Shown here one piece after another: positions 26,474 through 37,284 of a stretch of DNA of 64,000 nucleotides (the first letter of the stretch is position 1; each line of letters starts with the position of its first letter). The stretch comes from Afifellaceae bacterium. Lineage in GTDB: Bacteria > Pseudomonadota > Alphaproteobacteria > Rhizobiales > Afifellaceae. Made by a program: the position numbers and the translations under genes. The notes below the pieces were generated by a model. It was not told where the DNA came from. It saw only the letters and a list, made by a program, of their open reading frames with translations, and did no database searches. The stretch is from positions 62,001 through 126,000 of the forward strand of contig JANQKG010000001.1 of assembly GCA_028281235.1 (NCBI GenBank), written 5' to 3'.

Positions 26474-26535
26474 GGCTTCGGCCGCCCGCCTTTGAGACAA
26501 ATCGCCCTAGTCGATCTTCTGACCGCAAACGGCAG

Positions 26536-28719
26536 TTGAGGCGATCCTTGTCAGCTGTACTTTCAATTCTCACGCTGCTGGCGATGTTGGCGGGCTCGCC
26601 TGCGCTTGCCGCAGCAGATGCCTCGCGCCTGCTCGGCTATCTGGCGGAGCTTGAGGCGTCAGAGCTCCATCCTGAGGCGGAGCGCTATGGGCCGCCGGAA
26701 GCGGACCTGCCGGCGGTGCCGCTCATGAAGGGCGGCGATGTCGTCGGCTGGGCCTTCCTCGCCTCCGACTATGTGTCGACCACCGGCTATTCGGGCAAGC
26801 CGATCCACGTCGTGGTCGGCCTCGACCTCGACGCACTCGTCACCGGCGTCAGGCTGGTGGAGCACGCGGAGCCGATCGTCCTGATCGGCATCCCGGAATC
26901 GCGCATCCGGGCGCTGACGGAAGGCTATGCCGGCCTCGACCTCAAGGTCGAAGCGGCGGCATCCGGCTCCGGCCATGAGCTTGAGATCATCTCCGGCGCC
27001 ACCGTCACGATCATCGTGATCGACGACGCGATCGTGCGCGCCGGCTTGAAGGTGGCGCGCCGGCTCGGGCTCGGGGGATTAGCGCCGAACATTGAGCAGC
27101 CGACGATCGCCTACGAGATCGATCCTTCACTGAGTGAGGTGCGCAACTGGGCAACGCTTGAGCGTGAAGGCGCGATCGCCGGGCTGACGCTCGATGTCGG
27201 GCAGGTCACCCGCGCCTTTGCCGAGCGCGGTGAAGCGGAAGCGGCATCGCGGCCAGAAAGCGACACGGAATCCGACACCTTCATCGACCTCAACACCGCG
27301 CTCATCAGCGTGCCGACGCTTGGGCAGAGCCTGCTTGGCGAAGCCGAATACGGCAATCTCACGCGCGCGCTCGATGCGGGCGAACATGCCATCCTCATCG
27401 CCGGGCGCGGCGCCTATTCGTTCAAAGGGTCGGGCTATGTGCGCGGCGGCGTGTTCGACCGCATTCAGCTCATTCAAGGTGATGTCAGCGTCCGTTTCCG
27501 CGACCGGCAGCATCGGCGCCTCGGTGCAGTGGAGGCCGGTGGGGCCCCGACCTTCACGGAGATCGACCTCTTCACCATCCCCGCCGATGTCGGCTTCGAC
27601 CCCACCCGCCCGTGGCGGCTGCAGCTTTTGGCGCAGCGCGCCATCGGCCCGGTGGAGAAATCGTTTCTCACCTTCGATGTCCCCTACGCCCTGCCTGAGA
27701 GCTATCTGCGTCCGGTGGCCGGCGCAGATGTTGTGCCGATCGTTGCGCAAGCGGCCGGGGACGAGGAGGCTGCCGCCAAGGCCGCACTCTGGCAGCGGAT
27801 ATGGCGTGAGCGGCGGATCGAGATCGGCGTCCTGATCGGCGCGCTGTCGGTGCTGACTGCGTTCTTCTTCTTCCAGCTGCCGCTGACGCGAAGCGAGAAC
27901 GCCGTCTACTGGTTCCGCATCGCGTTCCTCACCTTCACACTGGTGTGGGTCGGCTGGATCGCCAACGCGCAGCTCTCCGTCGTCAACGTGCTGGCGCTGG
28001 GGAATGCACTCGCCACCGATTTCAGTTGGGACGCTTTCCTCATCGACCCGCTGATCTTCATTCTATGGTTTGCGGTGGCCGCCTCGCTGCTCTTCTGGGC
28101 GCGCGGCGCCTATTGCGGATGGCTGTGCCCGTTCGGCGCGTTGCAGGAACTCCTGAACCGTCTCGCCAAGCTGGTGCGCATCCCGCAATGGCAGCTCCCA
28201 TGGTGGCTGCATGAGCGCCTGTGGCCGATCAAATACGTGATGTTCCTGGCGCTCTTCGGCCTGTCGCTCTACTCGCTGCCGCTAGCGGAGCGCTACGCCG
28301 AAGTGGAGCCGTTCAAGACGGCGATCATCCTGAAATTCCAGCGCGACTGGCCGTTCGTTCTGTTCGCCGGATTGCTGCTCGGCGCCGGGCTCTTCGTGGA
28401 GCGCTTCTATTGCCGCTATCTGTGTCCGCTCGGCGCAGCGCTCGCGATTCCCGCCAAGCTGCGCATCTTCGAATGGATGAAGCGCTACCGCGAATGCGGC
28501 GCGCCGTGCCAGCGCTGCGCCAACGAATGCATGGTGCAGGCGATCCACCCCGACGGCCGCATCGACACCAATGAGTGTCTCTACTGCATGCACTGCCAGG
28601 TTCTCTACCAGGACGATGAGAAGTGCCCCGTCTGCATCAAGCGGAAGCAACGGCGTGCGCCGTTCCTCAAACAGCAGGCGGACAAAGCCAAGGTGGCCAA
28701 GCTTCCGGCCGCCGCCTGA
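26536..28719 (+). CDS. nosR: NosR, electron-donating/regulatory protein for N2O reductase
   Basis: A 727-residue polytopic protein. It has a signal-like N-terminus ([20 protein letters not shown]) and a periplasmic FMN-binding domain with the flavinylation motif SGATVT (about 153-158). Several TM helices follow, with cytoplasmic cysteine motifs [14 protein letters not shown] and [13 protein letters not shown]. The C-terminus has two ferredoxin-like 4Fe-4S clusters ([22 protein letters not shown]...CPVC). NosR passes electrons to NosZ and is needed for nosZ expression. The FMN is probably attached by the ApbE-like NosX at the end of the operon. The start is a TTG at 26536; nosZ begins 28 bases after the stop. 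Confidence 0.96.
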   Translation: MRRSLSAVLSILTLLAMLAGSPALAAADASRLLGYLAELEASELHPEAERYGPPEADLPAVPLMKGGDVVGWAFLASDYVSTTGYSGKPIHVVVGLDLDALVTGVRLVEHAEPIVLIGIPESRIRALTEGYAGLDLKVEAAASGSGHELEIISGATVTIIVIDDAIVRAGLKVARRLGLGGLAPNIEQPTIAYEIDPSLSEVRNWATLEREGAIAGLTLDVGQVTRAFAERGEAEAASRPESDTESDTFIDLNTALISVPTLGQSLLGEAEYGNLTRALDAGEHAILIAGRGAYSFKGSGYVRGGVFDRIQLIQGDVSVRFRDRQHRRLGAVEAGGAPTFTEIDLFTIPADVGFDPTRPWRLQLLAQRAIGPVEKSFLTFDVPYALPESYLRPVAGADVVPIVAQAAGDEEAAAKAALWQRIWRERRIEIGVLIGALSVLTAFFFFQLPLTRSENAVYWFRIAFLTFTLVWVGWIANAQLSVVNVLALGNALATDFSWDAFLIDPLIFILWFAVAASLLFWARGAYCGWLCPFGALQELLNRLAKLVRIPQWQLPWWLHERLWPIKYVMFLALFGLSLYSLPLAERYAEVEPFKTAIILKFQRDWPFVLFAGLLLGAGLFVERFYCRYLCPLGAALAIPAKLRIFEWMKRYRECGAPCQRCANECMVQAIHPDGRIDTNECLYCMHCQVLYQDDEKCPVCIKRKQRRAPFLKQQADKAKVAKLPAAA

Positions 28720-28747
28720 TGATCAAACGATAGCAAAGGAGAGGGAC

Positions 28748-30691
28748 ATGAAAGACGAAGACAAGACGGTCCAGAAGGACGATAAGCTTGCCGTCTCCCG
28801 CCGTACAATGTTGGGCGGAACGGCGGTCACGGCGCTTGCCGCCGGCGGCGGTGCGCTGGCCGGCGGAACGGCGGCGTTGGTCGGCGGCGGCGCCGTCACC
28901 CCTGCCCGCGCGCAAGCCGGGCAGAAGTCGCATCTCGAACCGGGCGAGCTCGACGAATATTACGGCTTCTGGTCAAGCGGCCAGAGCGGCGAGCTCAGGA
29001 TTCTCGGCATTCCGTCCATGCGCGAGCTGATGCGCGTGCCGGTCTTCAACAGGTGCAGCGCCACAGGCTGGGGCTCGACCAATGAGAGCCTCAAGGTACT
29101 GACCGAGGGCCTCTTGCCGGAGTCCAAGGAGTACCTGGCCGCGCACGGCATGCAGACCTACCACAATGGCGACCTGCACCATCCGCATATGTCGTTCACC
29201 GACGGCACGTATGACGGGCGCTATCTCTTCATGAACGACAAGGCGAACACGCGCGTTGCGCGGGTGCGCTGCGACGTCATGAAGTGCGACAAAATCATCG
29301 AGATCCCCAACACCAGCGACATCCATGGCCTGCGCCCGCAGAAATTCCCGCGGACGGGCTACGTGTTTGCAAATGGCGAGCACGAGATTCCGCTGCCCAA
29401 TGACGGGATGATCCTCGACGATCCGTCGCAATACATCACCATCTTCTCCGCCATTGACGGCGACACGATGAAGGTGGCGTGGCAGGTCATAGTCGACGGC
29501 AACCTCGACAATTGCGACGCCGACTATCAGGGCAAGTATGCCGTCTCCACCTGCTACAATTCGGAGATGGGCATGAACCTTGCCGACATGACGGCGAGCG
29601 AGACCGACTGGGCGGTGATCTTCAACATCGCGCGTATCGAGGACGGCGTGGCGAATGGTGATTACAAGGAGTACCAGGGCGTTCCTGTGCTCGACGGCCG
29701 CAAGGGCTCGCGTTACACCGCCTACGTACCCATCCCCAACAGCCCGCATGGCTGCAACACGGCGCCCGACGGCAAGCACATCGTCATCAACGGCAAGCTG
29801 TCGCCGACTGTGACGGTTCTTGACGTCACCAAGATCGACGCGGTGTTTGAGGGTGCGGATCCGCGCTCCTGCGTGGTGGCGGAGCCGGAACTGGGTCTCG
29901 GTCCGCTCCACACGGCCTTCGACGGCAAGGGCAATTGCTACACCACGCTCTTCCTCGACAGCCAGATGGCCAAGTGGAACATGGACCTCGCCATTCGCCA
30001 ATATGCCGGCGAGGACGTCGACCCGATCCTGGCCAAGACGGATGTGCACTACCAGCCCGGCCACAACCACTCGTCCATGGGCGAGACCAACGAGGCCGAC
30101 GGCAAGTGGCTCGTGTCGCTCAACAAGTTCTCCAAGGACCGCTTCTTGAATGTCGGTCCGTTGAAGCCGGAGAACGAGCAGCTGATCGACATCTCGACCG
30201 ATGAGCCAGCGGTCGTGCATGACGGACCGACCTTCGCGGAGCCGCATGATTGCATCATCGTGCATCGCTCAAAGGTCAGCCCGGCTTCCGTGTGGGAGCG
30301 TAACGACCCGATGTGGGAAGAGGCGCGCGCGCAGGCCGAAGCCGACGGCGTCACGCTGGAGGACGGCGCACCGGAGCCGATCCGCGACGGCAACAAGGTG
30401 CGCGTCTATATGTGGTCCGCAGCGCCGACCTTCTCGCTGGAGAGCTTCACGGTGAAGCAAGGCGACGAGGTCACCATCTACGTCACCAATCTGGACGACG
30501 TGGACGACCTCACTCACGGCCTGACGCTCGCCAATCACGGCATCGCGTTTGAGGTTGGCCCGCAGGCGACCGCGTCGGTGACGTTCATCGCCGAGCGGCC
30601 TGGCGTCCATTGGTATTATTGCCAATGGTTCTGCCACGCGCTCCATATGGAGATGCGCGGTCGCATGTTCGTGGAGCCGCGGGTCGGCTGA
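28748..30691 (+). CDS. nosZ: Nitrous-oxide reductase, Tat-dependent (clade I)
   Basis: A 647-residue periplasmic copper enzyme reducing N2O to N2. The ATG at 28748 has AAAGGAGAGG upstream; the frame's extension to 28571 lies inside nosR and is not used. The Tat signal is [18 protein letters not shown], which with nosR/nosX places it in clade I. The seven-bladed propeller ([48 protein letters not shown]) carries the CuZ histidines. The cupredoxin C-terminus has the CuA ligands in [18 protein letters not shown]. Its stop overlaps the nosD start by one base. Confidence 0.97.
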   Translation: MKDEDKTVQKDDKLAVSRRTMLGGTAVTALAAGGGALAGGTAALVGGGAVTPARAQAGQKSHLEPGELDEYYGFWSSGQSGELRILGIPSMRELMRVPVFNRCSATGWGSTNESLKVLTEGLLPESKEYLAAHGMQTYHNGDLHHPHMSFTDGTYDGRYLFMNDKANTRVARVRCDVMKCDKIIEIPNTSDIHGLRPQKFPRTGYVFANGEHEIPLPNDGMILDDPSQYITIFSAIDGDTMKVAWQVIVDGNLDNCDADYQGKYAVSTCYNSEMGMNLADMTASETDWAVIFNIARIEDGVANGDYKEYQGVPVLDGRKGSRYTAYVPIPNSPHGCNTAPDGKHIVINGKLSPTVTVLDVTKIDAVFEGADPRSCVVAEPELGLGPLHTAFDGKGNCYTTLFLDSQMAKWNMDLAIRQYAGEDVDPILAKTDVHYQPGHNHSSMGETNEADGKWLVSLNKFSKDRFLNVGPLKPENEQLIDISTDEPAVVHDGPTFAEPHDCIIVHRSKVSPASVWERNDPMWEEARAQAEADGVTLEDGAPEPIRDGNKVRVYMWSAAPTFSLESFTVKQGDEVTIYVTNLDDVDDLTHGLTLANHGIAFEVGPQATASVTFIAERPGVHWYYCQWFCHALHMEMRGRMFVEPRVG

Positions 30692-31980
30692 TGGCCTGGC
30701 GCGCCTACATCGTTGCCGTCCTGGCGATCGCGGCATCCGCAGCCCTCCCCGGCTTTACCTGGGGAGGCGAGCGGATGGTCGCGGCCGGCGGTGTCGGCGG
30801 CGCGGGCGCGCTTCAGGTCATCATCAACAATGCCGAGCCGGGCGACGTTGTCCGGCTCGGCCCCGGCCGGCATCTGGGTCCCGTCGTGCTCGACGGCCCG
30901 CTGACGCTGACCGGCGATGCGGGCGCAATCATCGAGGGCCCGGGCGAAGGCACGGTCGTCACCATCACCGGCGACGCGGCGACGGTCAGCGGCCTCACCA
31001 TCATCGGCTCCGGCTCATCGGCCGAAACGCTCGATTCCGGCATCAAGCTGACCAAGACCGCCACGAACGGTCGGGTCATGAACAATTACATTGAGGGCAA
31101 TCTCGTCGGCGTCGACGTTCACGGCGCGCGCGACACGCTGGTCAAAGACAACATTATCATCGGCCGGCGCGACCATCGCATGAACGCCCGCGGCAACGGC
31201 GTCTATATCTGGAACGCGCCGGGCACGGTGATCGACGGAAACACGATCCGCTACGGGCGCGACGGAATCTTCGTCAACACGAGCAGCGACAACGTCTTCA
31301 GCAACAATCGCTTCGAGGAGCTGCGCTTCGCCGTCCATTACATGTACACCAATGGTGGCGTGCTGACGGACAATTATTCGACGAACAACCACGCCGGCTT
31401 TGTCTTGATGTATTCGCGCGACCTGGTGGTGACCGGCAATCGGTCGCTCGGTGACCGCGATCACGGGATCATGCTGAACTACGCCAACCAGGCGGAGATT
31501 GCAGGCAACCTGGTGCGCAATGGCGGCGAGAAGTGCCTGTTCATGTACAACGCCAACAAGAACCGCATCGCCGACAACCGCTTTGAGGGTTGCCAGATCG
31601 GCATCCATTTCACCGCCGGGTCGGAACGCAACGCCATTACCGGCAACGCCTTCATCGGCAACCGCACGCAGGTCAAATATGTCGGCTCACGCTGGCTCGA
31701 TTGGAGCGCGGACGGGCGCGGCAATTTCTGGAGCGACCACACCGCCTTCGATGTCGATGGCGACGGCTTCGCCGACATGCCCTACCGGCCGAACGACATG
31801 ATGGATCAGATATTGTGGACGCAGCCGGCCGCGCGGCTCCTGCTCGGCAGTCCGGCGGTGCAGCTTGTCCGCTGGACGCTGTCGCGTTTTCCGGCCTTGC
31901 TGCCAGGCGGGATCGTCGATCGGAAGCCCCTGATGCGAGCGGTCAATCCCGGGGCGGACGCGGAGGAGGACGCGACATGA
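30691..31980 (+). CDS. nosD: NosD, periplasmic beta-helix copper-site maturation protein
   Basis: A 429-residue protein with a signal peptide (YIVAVLAIAASAALPGF) and a right-handed beta-helix of CASH repeats, seen as recurring 'N.I.gN...g' rungs: VMNNYIEGNLVGVDVHGARD, VIDGNTIRYGRDGIFVN, VTGNRSLGDRDHGIMLNYA. The C-terminus reads WSADGRGNFWSDHTAFDVDG. It works with NosFY to assemble the CuZ cluster of NosZ. The ATG at 30691 shares a base with the nosZ stop; its stop overlaps nosF by four bases (ATGA). Confidence 0.95.
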   Translation: MAWRAYIVAVLAIAASAALPGFTWGGERMVAAGGVGGAGALQVIINNAEPGDVVRLGPGRHLGPVVLDGPLTLTGDAGAIIEGPGEGTVVTITGDAATVSGLTIIGSGSSAETLDSGIKLTKTATNGRVMNNYIEGNLVGVDVHGARDTLVKDNIIIGRRDHRMNARGNGVYIWNAPGTVIDGNTIRYGRDGIFVNTSSDNVFSNNRFEELRFAVHYMYTNGGVLTDNYSTNNHAGFVLMYSRDLVVTGNRSLGDRDHGIMLNYANQAEIAGNLVRNGGEKCLFMYNANKNRIADNRFEGCQIGIHFTAGSERNAITGNAFIGNRTQVKYVGSRWLDWSADGRGNFWSDHTAFDVDGDGFADMPYRPNDMMDQILWTQPAARLLLGSPAVQLVRWTLSRFPALLPGGIVDRKPLMRAVNPGADAEEDAT

Positions 31981-32891
31981 GCGGCCCCGCCATTTCCATC
32001 AACAATGTCTCCAAGCGCTATCGCAAGCAGGTCGCGCTGGACGGCGTGTCGCTTGAGGTGGCGCCGGGCGAACGCGTGGCACTGCTTGGCCACAATGGCG
32101 CCGGCAAGACGACGCTGCTTAAGCTGGTGCTCGGTCTCACCCCCTCCGATGCCGGCGAGATTACGGTGCTTGGCGCGCCGCCCGGCAGCGCGGCGGCACG
32201 GCGCGCTTATGCCTACCTTCCGGAGAACGTCGCCTTCCACAAGCTCCTCACCGGTCGCGAGCAGATTGCCATGCTGGCGCGGCTGAAGGGCGAAAGCGCT
32301 CAGCGCGCGGCAGAAAGCCTGGAGCGCGTCGGGCTCGGCGACGCCATGGACCGGCGCATCGGAACGTACTCAAAGGGCATGCGTCAGCGCCTTGGCCTTG
32401 CTCAGCTCATCATCGGTCAGCCGCAGATCGTGATCCTGGACGAGCCGACCAGCGGGCTCGATCCGATCTCGCGCGAGATGTTCTATTCCATCGTCGTGGA
32501 GCTGGCGGAAGCGGGTGCCGCGGTCATTCATTCCTCGCATGCGCTGACGGAGCTTGAGGCGCGCACAGACCGCATCGCTATTCTGCGCAACGGCAAGCTG
32601 GTCGCCGATGATCAACTGGCGCAGCTTCAGATCAATGCCAATCTGCCGATCCGCCTTCGCGTGCAGGCGGGCCTGGAGAGCGCCGACAGCATCGCGGAAC
32701 GCCTCGGCGGCGCGCGCATCAACGGCCAGGCCGTGGAGCTGATCTGTCAGCCCGGCGAGAAGATCGCGCGCCTGGCGCAGGTGACATCGCTCGGCGAGTC
32801 AGTTCGCGACATCGACGTCATTCCGCCGAGCCTGGAGGACGTCTACCGCCATTATTGCGGTCCGGATGCCACGTTAGAGAAAGCGCCATGA
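31977..32891 (+). CDS. nosF: NosF, ABC transporter ATP-binding protein for NosZ maturation
   Basis: A 304-residue ABC ATPase with Walker A GHNGAGKTT (38-46), a signature region GTYSKGMRQRLGLAQLII, Walker B QIVILDEPTSGLDPISREM and a switch His in VIHSSHALTELEARTDR. The C-terminal 80 residues (LRVQAGLESADSIAERLGGA) are the accessory region seen in NosF. With NosY it energises delivery of a sulfur species for the CuZ site. ATGA overlaps join it to nosD and nosY. Confidence 0.95.
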   Translation: MSGPAISINNVSKRYRKQVALDGVSLEVAPGERVALLGHNGAGKTTLLKLVLGLTPSDAGEITVLGAPPGSAAARRAYAYLPENVAFHKLLTGREQIAMLARLKGESAQRAAESLERVGLGDAMDRRIGTYSKGMRQRLGLAQLIIGQPQIVILDEPTSGLDPISREMFYSIVVELAEAGAAVIHSSHALTELEARTDRIAILRNGKLVADDQLAQLQINANLPIRLRVQAGLESADSIAERLGGARINGQAVELICQPGEKIARLAQVTSLGESVRDIDVIPPSLEDVYRHYCGPDATLEKAP

Positions 32892-33718
32892 CCGGACGCA
32901 TTGCCGCTGTGGCTGCTGCGGAGCTGAAGATCGCGCTGCGCAACCGCTGGATCCTGACGGCGACCTTCATGATGACCGCTTTCGGGCTGGTGCTGGCACT
33001 CGCCGGCTCGGCGCCTGCGGGAACCGTCGGCGCCGACCGGTTGACGGTGACGGTCGCCAGCTTGGCGACGCTCAGCGTCTATCTGGTGCCGTTGATTGCT
33101 CTGCTTCTATCCTACGATGCCATTGCCGGCGAAGTGGAGCGCGGCACGCTGCCTTTGCTCCTCACCTATCCGGTGTCGCGCCGCGACGTGCTCGCCGGCA
33201 AGCTCGTCGCGCAGCTCACTGTCGTGGCGCTCGCCGTGCTGATCGGCTTCGGCATCACGGCCGCGGCGGTCTGGGCAGCGGGCGGCGCGTCACTCAGCGG
33301 TCTGCGCGACCTGACGCGGCTCTATGCCAGCGCCGTGCTTCTAGGTGGAACGTTCCTCGCGGCCGGTTTCTGCCTGAGCGCCCTTACACGCCAGAGCGCG
33401 GCGGCGGCGAGCCTGGCGATCGCGATCTGGATCGTGGCGGTCGTTCTGTTCGACGTGGCCTTGCTGGGGGCCGTGGTCGTCGACGATGGCGGCCTTTTCA
33501 CCACGCAAATCTTCCCGTGGCTCCTCGTCGCCGGGCCCACCGATGCGTTCAGACTCTTCAATCTCAGCGGCCTGAGCGTGGAGCTTGAAACCGGCGGCCT
33601 CGGTGGATCGGCCGTATCGCTCGGCGTCCCAGGCTGGGCGCCGCTCGTCTCCATGGCACTGTGGCCGTGCGTGCTTGTCCTTTTCGCGGCTTTCATCTTT
33701 CGGAGGTGCGAAGCATGA
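32888..33718 (+). CDS. nosY: NosY, ABC-2 type permease for NosZ maturation
   Basis: A 276-residue membrane protein with about six TM helices. It begins IAAVAAAELKIALRNRWIL and includes LATLSVYLVPLIALLLSYDA, then EVERGTLPLLLTYPVSRRDV (the ABC-2 coupling signature), VLAGKLVAQLTVVALAVLIG and a C-terminal helix MALWPCVLVLFAAFIFRRC. It forms the transporter with NosF. The ATG overlaps the nosF stop (ATGA), and the nosL ATG overlaps its own stop in the same way. Confidence 0.94.
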   Translation: MTGRIAAVAAAELKIALRNRWILTATFMMTAFGLVLALAGSAPAGTVGADRLTVTVASLATLSVYLVPLIALLLSYDAIAGEVERGTLPLLLTYPVSRRDVLAGKLVAQLTVVALAVLIGFGITAAAVWAAGGASLSGLRDLTRLYASAVLLGGTFLAAGFCLSALTRQSAAAASLAIAIWIVAVVLFDVALLGAVVVDDGGLFTTQIFPWLLVAGPTDAFRLFNLSGLSVELETGGLGGSAVSLGVPGWAPLVSMALWPCVLVLFAAFIFRRCEA

Positions 33719-34290
33719 CCCGTCTTGTCGCGCCGCTCCTGGCGGTCGCCCTCCTTGCCGGATGCTCCGAGCAGGAAATCGCGTCGGTTCCTCAGCCCAT
33801 CATTATGAGCGAGGAGGCGGTCGGGCATTATTGTCAGATGATCGTGCTGGAGCACGACGGCCCAAAAGCACAAGTGCATCTCGCCGGGATGGATGCGCCG
33901 CTGTGGTTCAGCCAGATCAGGGATGCCTTCGTGTTCGACCGTCTACCGGAGGAGACCGCGGAGGTCGCGGCGATCTACGTCAACGACATGGGCGCGGCGG
34001 GAAGCTGGGAGGAGCCCGGCGCGGACAATTGGATCGCCGCCGACCAGGCCCTCTATGTCATCGACAGCAGCCGGCGTGGCGGCATGGGCGCGCCGGAATT
34101 CGTGCCCTTTGCGACGGAGGATGCAGCGCGCGCCTTCACGCAGGATTTCGGCGGCACGATCATCAGCTACGCGGAGATCACCGACGCGATGGTGCTGGAG
34201 CCGGTGGATGTCGATCCGCTTTCGCTGCTCAACGGTGAAGCCGTGCATCAGCATCACTCGACGCATGCCGTGGAGGAGACCGCCGAATGA
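33715..34290 (+). CDS. nosL: NosL, copper-binding lipoprotein chaperone
   Basis: A 191-residue lipoprotein with signal and lipobox LAVALLAGC (lipidated Cys17). A Cu(I)-binding segment MSEEAVGHYCQMIVLEHDGPK follows, with the C-x-M pair that identifies NosL. FVFDRLPEETAEVAAIYVND and ITDAMVLEPVDVDPLSLLNG are further conserved parts. A His-rich tail (HQHHSTHAVEE) may add metal ligands. It delivers copper to apo-NosZ. GGAGG lies upstream of the ATG; ATGA overlaps join it to nosY and nosX. Confidence 0.94.
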   Translation: MTRLVAPLLAVALLAGCSEQEIASVPQPIIMSEEAVGHYCQMIVLEHDGPKAQVHLAGMDAPLWFSQIRDAFVFDRLPEETAEVAAIYVNDMGAAGSWEEPGADNWIAADQALYVIDSSRRGGMGAPEFVPFATEDAARAFTQDFGGTIISYAEITDAMVLEPVDVDPLSLLNGEAVHQHHSTHAVEETAE

Positions 34291-35243
34291 GCGGCGTCAC
34301 ACGCCGGCGCTTCGTCGCAATATCGGCGGCAGCGGCTGGCTCCACCCTTTTCGGCGGGACCGCCGCGACACAGCAGTTGCGGACCTTTCACTGGAAGGGC
34401 GTGGCGCTTGGTGCGGAAGCCTCGTTACGCATTGACGGGATCGACCCCACGCTCGGCGAAGCAATTGCCGCGCGCTGCCGTGATGAGATCGACAGGCTGG
34501 AGGGGCTCTTCAGCCTTTACCGATCGGACAGCGCGATTGCGCGCCTCAACCGGACCGGCGCGCTCGACAATCCCGACCCGGACTTCCTGGCGCTCATGTC
34601 GATGGCGCGCGCCGTTCACGACGCCACGGGCGGGGCCTTTGACCCGACCGTGCAGCCGCAATGGGCGGCGCTGGCGGAACGCCACGCCGGATCGGCTAAG
34701 GATATTGCAAACGGCGACCTTGCCGCGCTGCATTCGCCCGCCGCGGGGTTCGGTCGCGTCCACGTGACCGCCGGGCAGATCAGCTTCGAGCGGCCCAGTA
34801 TGGCGATCACCCTGAACGGCATCGCCCAGGGTTACATCACCGACCGCATTGCCGCGCTGCTACGCACAGAAGGGCTCCGCCATGTGCTTGTGTATGTCGG
34901 TGAGTTCCGGGCCGTCGGGCCACGCGATGACGGAAGAGGTTGGCCGGTCGGCATCAGGGCGCCGGGACAAGCGGGCGGCACCGCGCGCACCATCACGCTC
35001 AGCGACTCAGCGCTCGCGACATCGGAGCCGCTCGGCACCACGTTCGACAATGCCGGAACCATCGGGCACATCCTTGATCCGCGGAGCGGCAAGCCTGATG
35101 CGCGGCGGCAGAGCGTTAGCGTCGAAGCGCCGCGTGCTGCACTGGCGGATGCGCTCTCCACCGCCTTCTGCATGATGAGCGATGCCGAGATCGCGGCGGC
35201 GCTGGATATGTTTCCGGGCGCCCGCCTCGTTCATATCGCTTAG
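34287..35243 (+). CDS. nosX: FAD:protein FMN transferase, ApbE family (NosX)
   Basis: A 318-residue periplasmic ApbE-fold enzyme with a Tat-type signal (TRRRFVAISAAAAGSTLFGG). Landmarks are DRLEGLFSLYRSDSAIARLN, GGAFDPTVQPQWAALA, ITLNGIAQGYITDRIAALLR, GTIGHILDPRSGKP and SVEAPRAALADALSTAFCMM (metal/FAD site). It attaches FMN covalently to the SGAT motif of NosR. It is the last gene of nosRZDFYLX and ends 9 bases from the convergent hemA. Confidence 0.94.
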   Translation: MSGVTRRRFVAISAAAAGSTLFGGTAATQQLRTFHWKGVALGAEASLRIDGIDPTLGEAIAARCRDEIDRLEGLFSLYRSDSAIARLNRTGALDNPDPDFLALMSMARAVHDATGGAFDPTVQPQWAALAERHAGSAKDIANGDLAALHSPAAGFGRVHVTAGQISFERPSMAITLNGIAQGYITDRIAALLRTEGLRHVLVYVGEFRAVGPRDDGRGWPVGIRAPGQAGGTARTITLSDSALATSEPLGTTFDNAGTIGHILDPRSGKPDARRQSVSVEAPRAALADALSTAFCMMSDAEIAAALDMFPGARLVHIA

Positions 35244-35252
35244 AGCGTCAGA

Positions 35253-36485
35253 CTACGCCGCGGTCAGCTTGACGTATTTGCCTTCCGCGATCGGGCAGCG
35301 CGCCCACAGCTCGCTCAGCGCGTCCACCAGATAGGCCATCTGCTCGTCATCGTGGAGCGGCGAAGGCGTCAGCCGCATGCGCTCCGTACCGCGCGGCACC
35401 GTCGGGTAGTTGATGGGCTGCACATAGATTTTGTAGCGGTCGAGCAGCACGTCGGTCACCGCCTTGCAGTGCACCGGATCGCCGACCAGCACCGGCACGA
35501 TGTGGCTCGGATTATCCATGAAGGGCAGTTTCGCCTCCGTCAGGCGGCGCTTGAGGCTGCCGGCGCGCTCCTGATGTCGCTCGCGCTCGGCGTTGCTTTC
35601 CTTCAAATGCCGGACGCTGGCGAGCGCACCGGCCGCAACCACCGGCGCCAAGGACGTCGTGAAGATGAAGCCCGGCGCGTAGGAGCGAATGGCGTCGCAG
35701 CAATCGCGGCTGGCAGCGATATAGCCGCCCATGCAGCCGAAGCCCTTGGCGAGCGTTCCATTGATGATGTCGATGCGGTGGGCGACCTTGTCGCGCTCTG
35801 AAATGCCGCCGCCGCGCGGACCGTAGAGGCCGACGGCATGCACTTCGTCGAGATAGGTCAGCGCGCCATATTCGTCGGCCAGATCACAGATATCTGAAAG
35901 CGGGGCGATGACGCCGTCCATCGAATAGACGCTTTCCAGCGCGATGATCTTGGGCGTGCCCTTCGGGTACTTGCGAAGCTTGGCTTCAAGATCGGCGAGA
36001 TCGTTGTTCTTCCAGATCTCCTTCGGCCCGCCGCCGCGCCGGATACCGGCGATCATGGAGGCGTGGTTCTTCTCATCGGAGAAGATAACGACGCCGGGAA
36101 TGAACTGCACCAATGTGGAGAGCGTCGCGTCGTTGGCGACATAGGCCGACGTGAACAGGAGCGCGGCCTCCTTGCCGTGCAGATCGGCCAGCTCCTGCTC
36201 CAAAAGCACATGGTAATGGTTGGTGCCTGCTATGTTGCGTGTGCCGCCCGCACCAGCGCCGCATCGGTCGAGCGCCTCATGCATTGCTTCCAAAACGACG
36301 GGATGCTGGCCCATGCCGAGATAGTCGTTGGAGCACCAGACGGTGACGTCCTCTTCGCCCTTATCGTGGTGTCGCCTGGCGCGCGGAAAGCTGCCGGCCT
36401 GGCGTTCCAGATCGGCGAAGACCCGGTACCGCCCCTCCTGACGCAGGTTCGCGAGCTGCTCAGCAAAGCAGCTTTCGTATTTCAT
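35253..36485 (-). CDS. hemA: 5-aminolevulinate synthase
   Basis: A 410-residue PLP enzyme condensing succinyl-CoA and glycine, the alphaproteobacterial entry to tetrapyrroles. Landmarks are [74 protein letters not shown], the PLP lysine in [32 protein letters not shown] and [22 protein letters not shown] lies upstream of the ATG. It is convergent with nosX. Heme demand for the adjacent cytochrome and respiratory genes may explain the setting. Confidence 0.95.
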   Translation of the reverse strand: MKYESCFAEQLANLRQEGRYRVFADLERQAGSFPRARRHHDKGEEDVTVWCSNDYLGMGQHPVVLEAMHEALDRCGAGAGGTRNIAGTNHYHVLLEQELADLHGKEAALLFTSAYVANDATLSTLVQFIPGVVIFSDEKNHASMIAGIRRGGGPKEIWKNNDLADLEAKLRKYPKGTPKIIALESVYSMDGVIAPLSDICDLADEYGALTYLDEVHAVGLYGPRGGGISERDKVAHRIDIINGTLAKGFGCMGGYIAASRDCCDAIRSYAPGFIFTTSLAPVVAAGALASVRHLKESNAERERHQERAGSLKRRLTEAKLPFMDNPSHIVPVLVGDPVHCKAVTDVLLDRYKIYVQPINYPTVPRGTERMRLTPSPLHDDEQMAYLVDALSELWARCPIAEGKYVKLTAA

Positions 36486-36834
36486 AAACGTCTCCCCACG
36501 CCCTGGAGTGTGATCTGACCGGTCGTCAACCTACAACCGCGCAAGACGCCCCTCCAACTCCATAATGACGCAGCCACAAATCAGCGCGCCCGCCCCATCG
36601 CTCGGTGTTCCGTCAGCCATAACAGCACCGCCGGGGCCGCGCATGCAATCCTATCGAACGGCCCTACTCCCAGCCAGCGCCGCCGGGTCCCTTCACAGGC
36701 ACGTCGCTGAGGCGAGAGCTGTTTCTTGGCGCCGGACATTGCCGGCTCGCGGGTCAACATTGCGTGACGTGCGTTGGCCACGCCAAAGCGGCGGGCCTTA
36801 ACACATCAGCCGCGCGGCACGCTCTGCCGACCGA
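36486..36834. other. 349-base intergenic region between hemA and cytochrome c
   Basis: This contains the upstream region of hemA. I found no convincing FNR box, terminator hairpin or RNA gene. Short open frames in it have no ribosome sites. TTGACGACCGGTCAG at about 36523-36538 (minus strand) looks partly palindromic but does not fit the TTGAT-N4-ATCAA spacing. Confidence 0.6.
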
Positions 36835-37215
36835 CTATTCTTCACTCACAGATTTAAGATAAGCGATGACGTCGAGGCGCTCCTGCTCCTTCTTCAGGCC
36901 GGGGAACACCATCTTGCCCTTGGGCACCACCTTCTTGGGGTTCTCAAGATAGCTGGAGAGTATCTCTTCGTCCCACACGATCCCGGATTCCAGCATTGCG
37001 TCGGAATATTTGAAGCCCTCCAGGGTGCCTGCCTCACGGCCGACGACGCCATGCAGCGACGGGCCAATCTTCTTCTTGCCCGGCTCGATCGTGTGACAAG
37101 CCACGCATCTTTTGAACACTTTCTCGCCGTTCACCGGATCGCCTTCCTCGGCGATCGCCTGGCTGGAGACCAGCGTCATTGCTGCGAGAAGAAGACCTGC
37201 TCGAACAAACTGCAT
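36835..37215 (-). CDS. Class I c-type cytochrome
   Basis: A 126-residue periplasmic monoheme cytochrome. Signal peptide is VRAGLLLAAMTLVSSQAIA. The heme site is FKRCVACHTIEPGKKKIGPS, followed by LHGVVGREAGTLEGFKYSDAM. The distal Met is in VPKGKMVFPGLKKEQERLD. The pattern is cytochrome c2/c550-like, so a soluble carrier between the bc1 complex and terminal oxidases or the N2O reductase is likely. It lies between hemA and the Calvin operon on the same strand, 69 bases downstream of rpe, and could be a tail gene of the cbb transcript. Confidence 0.92.
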   Translation of the reverse strand: MQFVRAGLLLAAMTLVSSQAIAEEGDPVNGEKVFKRCVACHTIEPGKKKIGPSLHGVVGREAGTLEGFKYSDAMLESGIVWDEEILSSYLENPKKVVPKGKMVFPGLKKEQERLDVIAYLKSVSEE

Positions 37216-37284
37216 GCACCATCTCCCTGGTCTTGATGGCTTTTTTGAACGCTGTGGAAGGAATGGGCCAAGGCTGACCCGGCG

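Noticed and set aside
26492..26505. Second FNR box before nosR (TTGAG-ACAA-ATCGC)
   Set aside because: The right half matches only three of five positions; kept as a weak candidate in the box entry rather than a separate feature.
28973..30265. Long open frame on the minus strand (430 codons)
   Set aside because: It lies antisense inside nosZ, whose strand has unmistakable homology; a GC-rich shadow frame.
36520..36540. FNR box upstream of hemA
   Set aside because: TTGACGACCGGTCAG does not give two TTGA-type halves at the right spacing.
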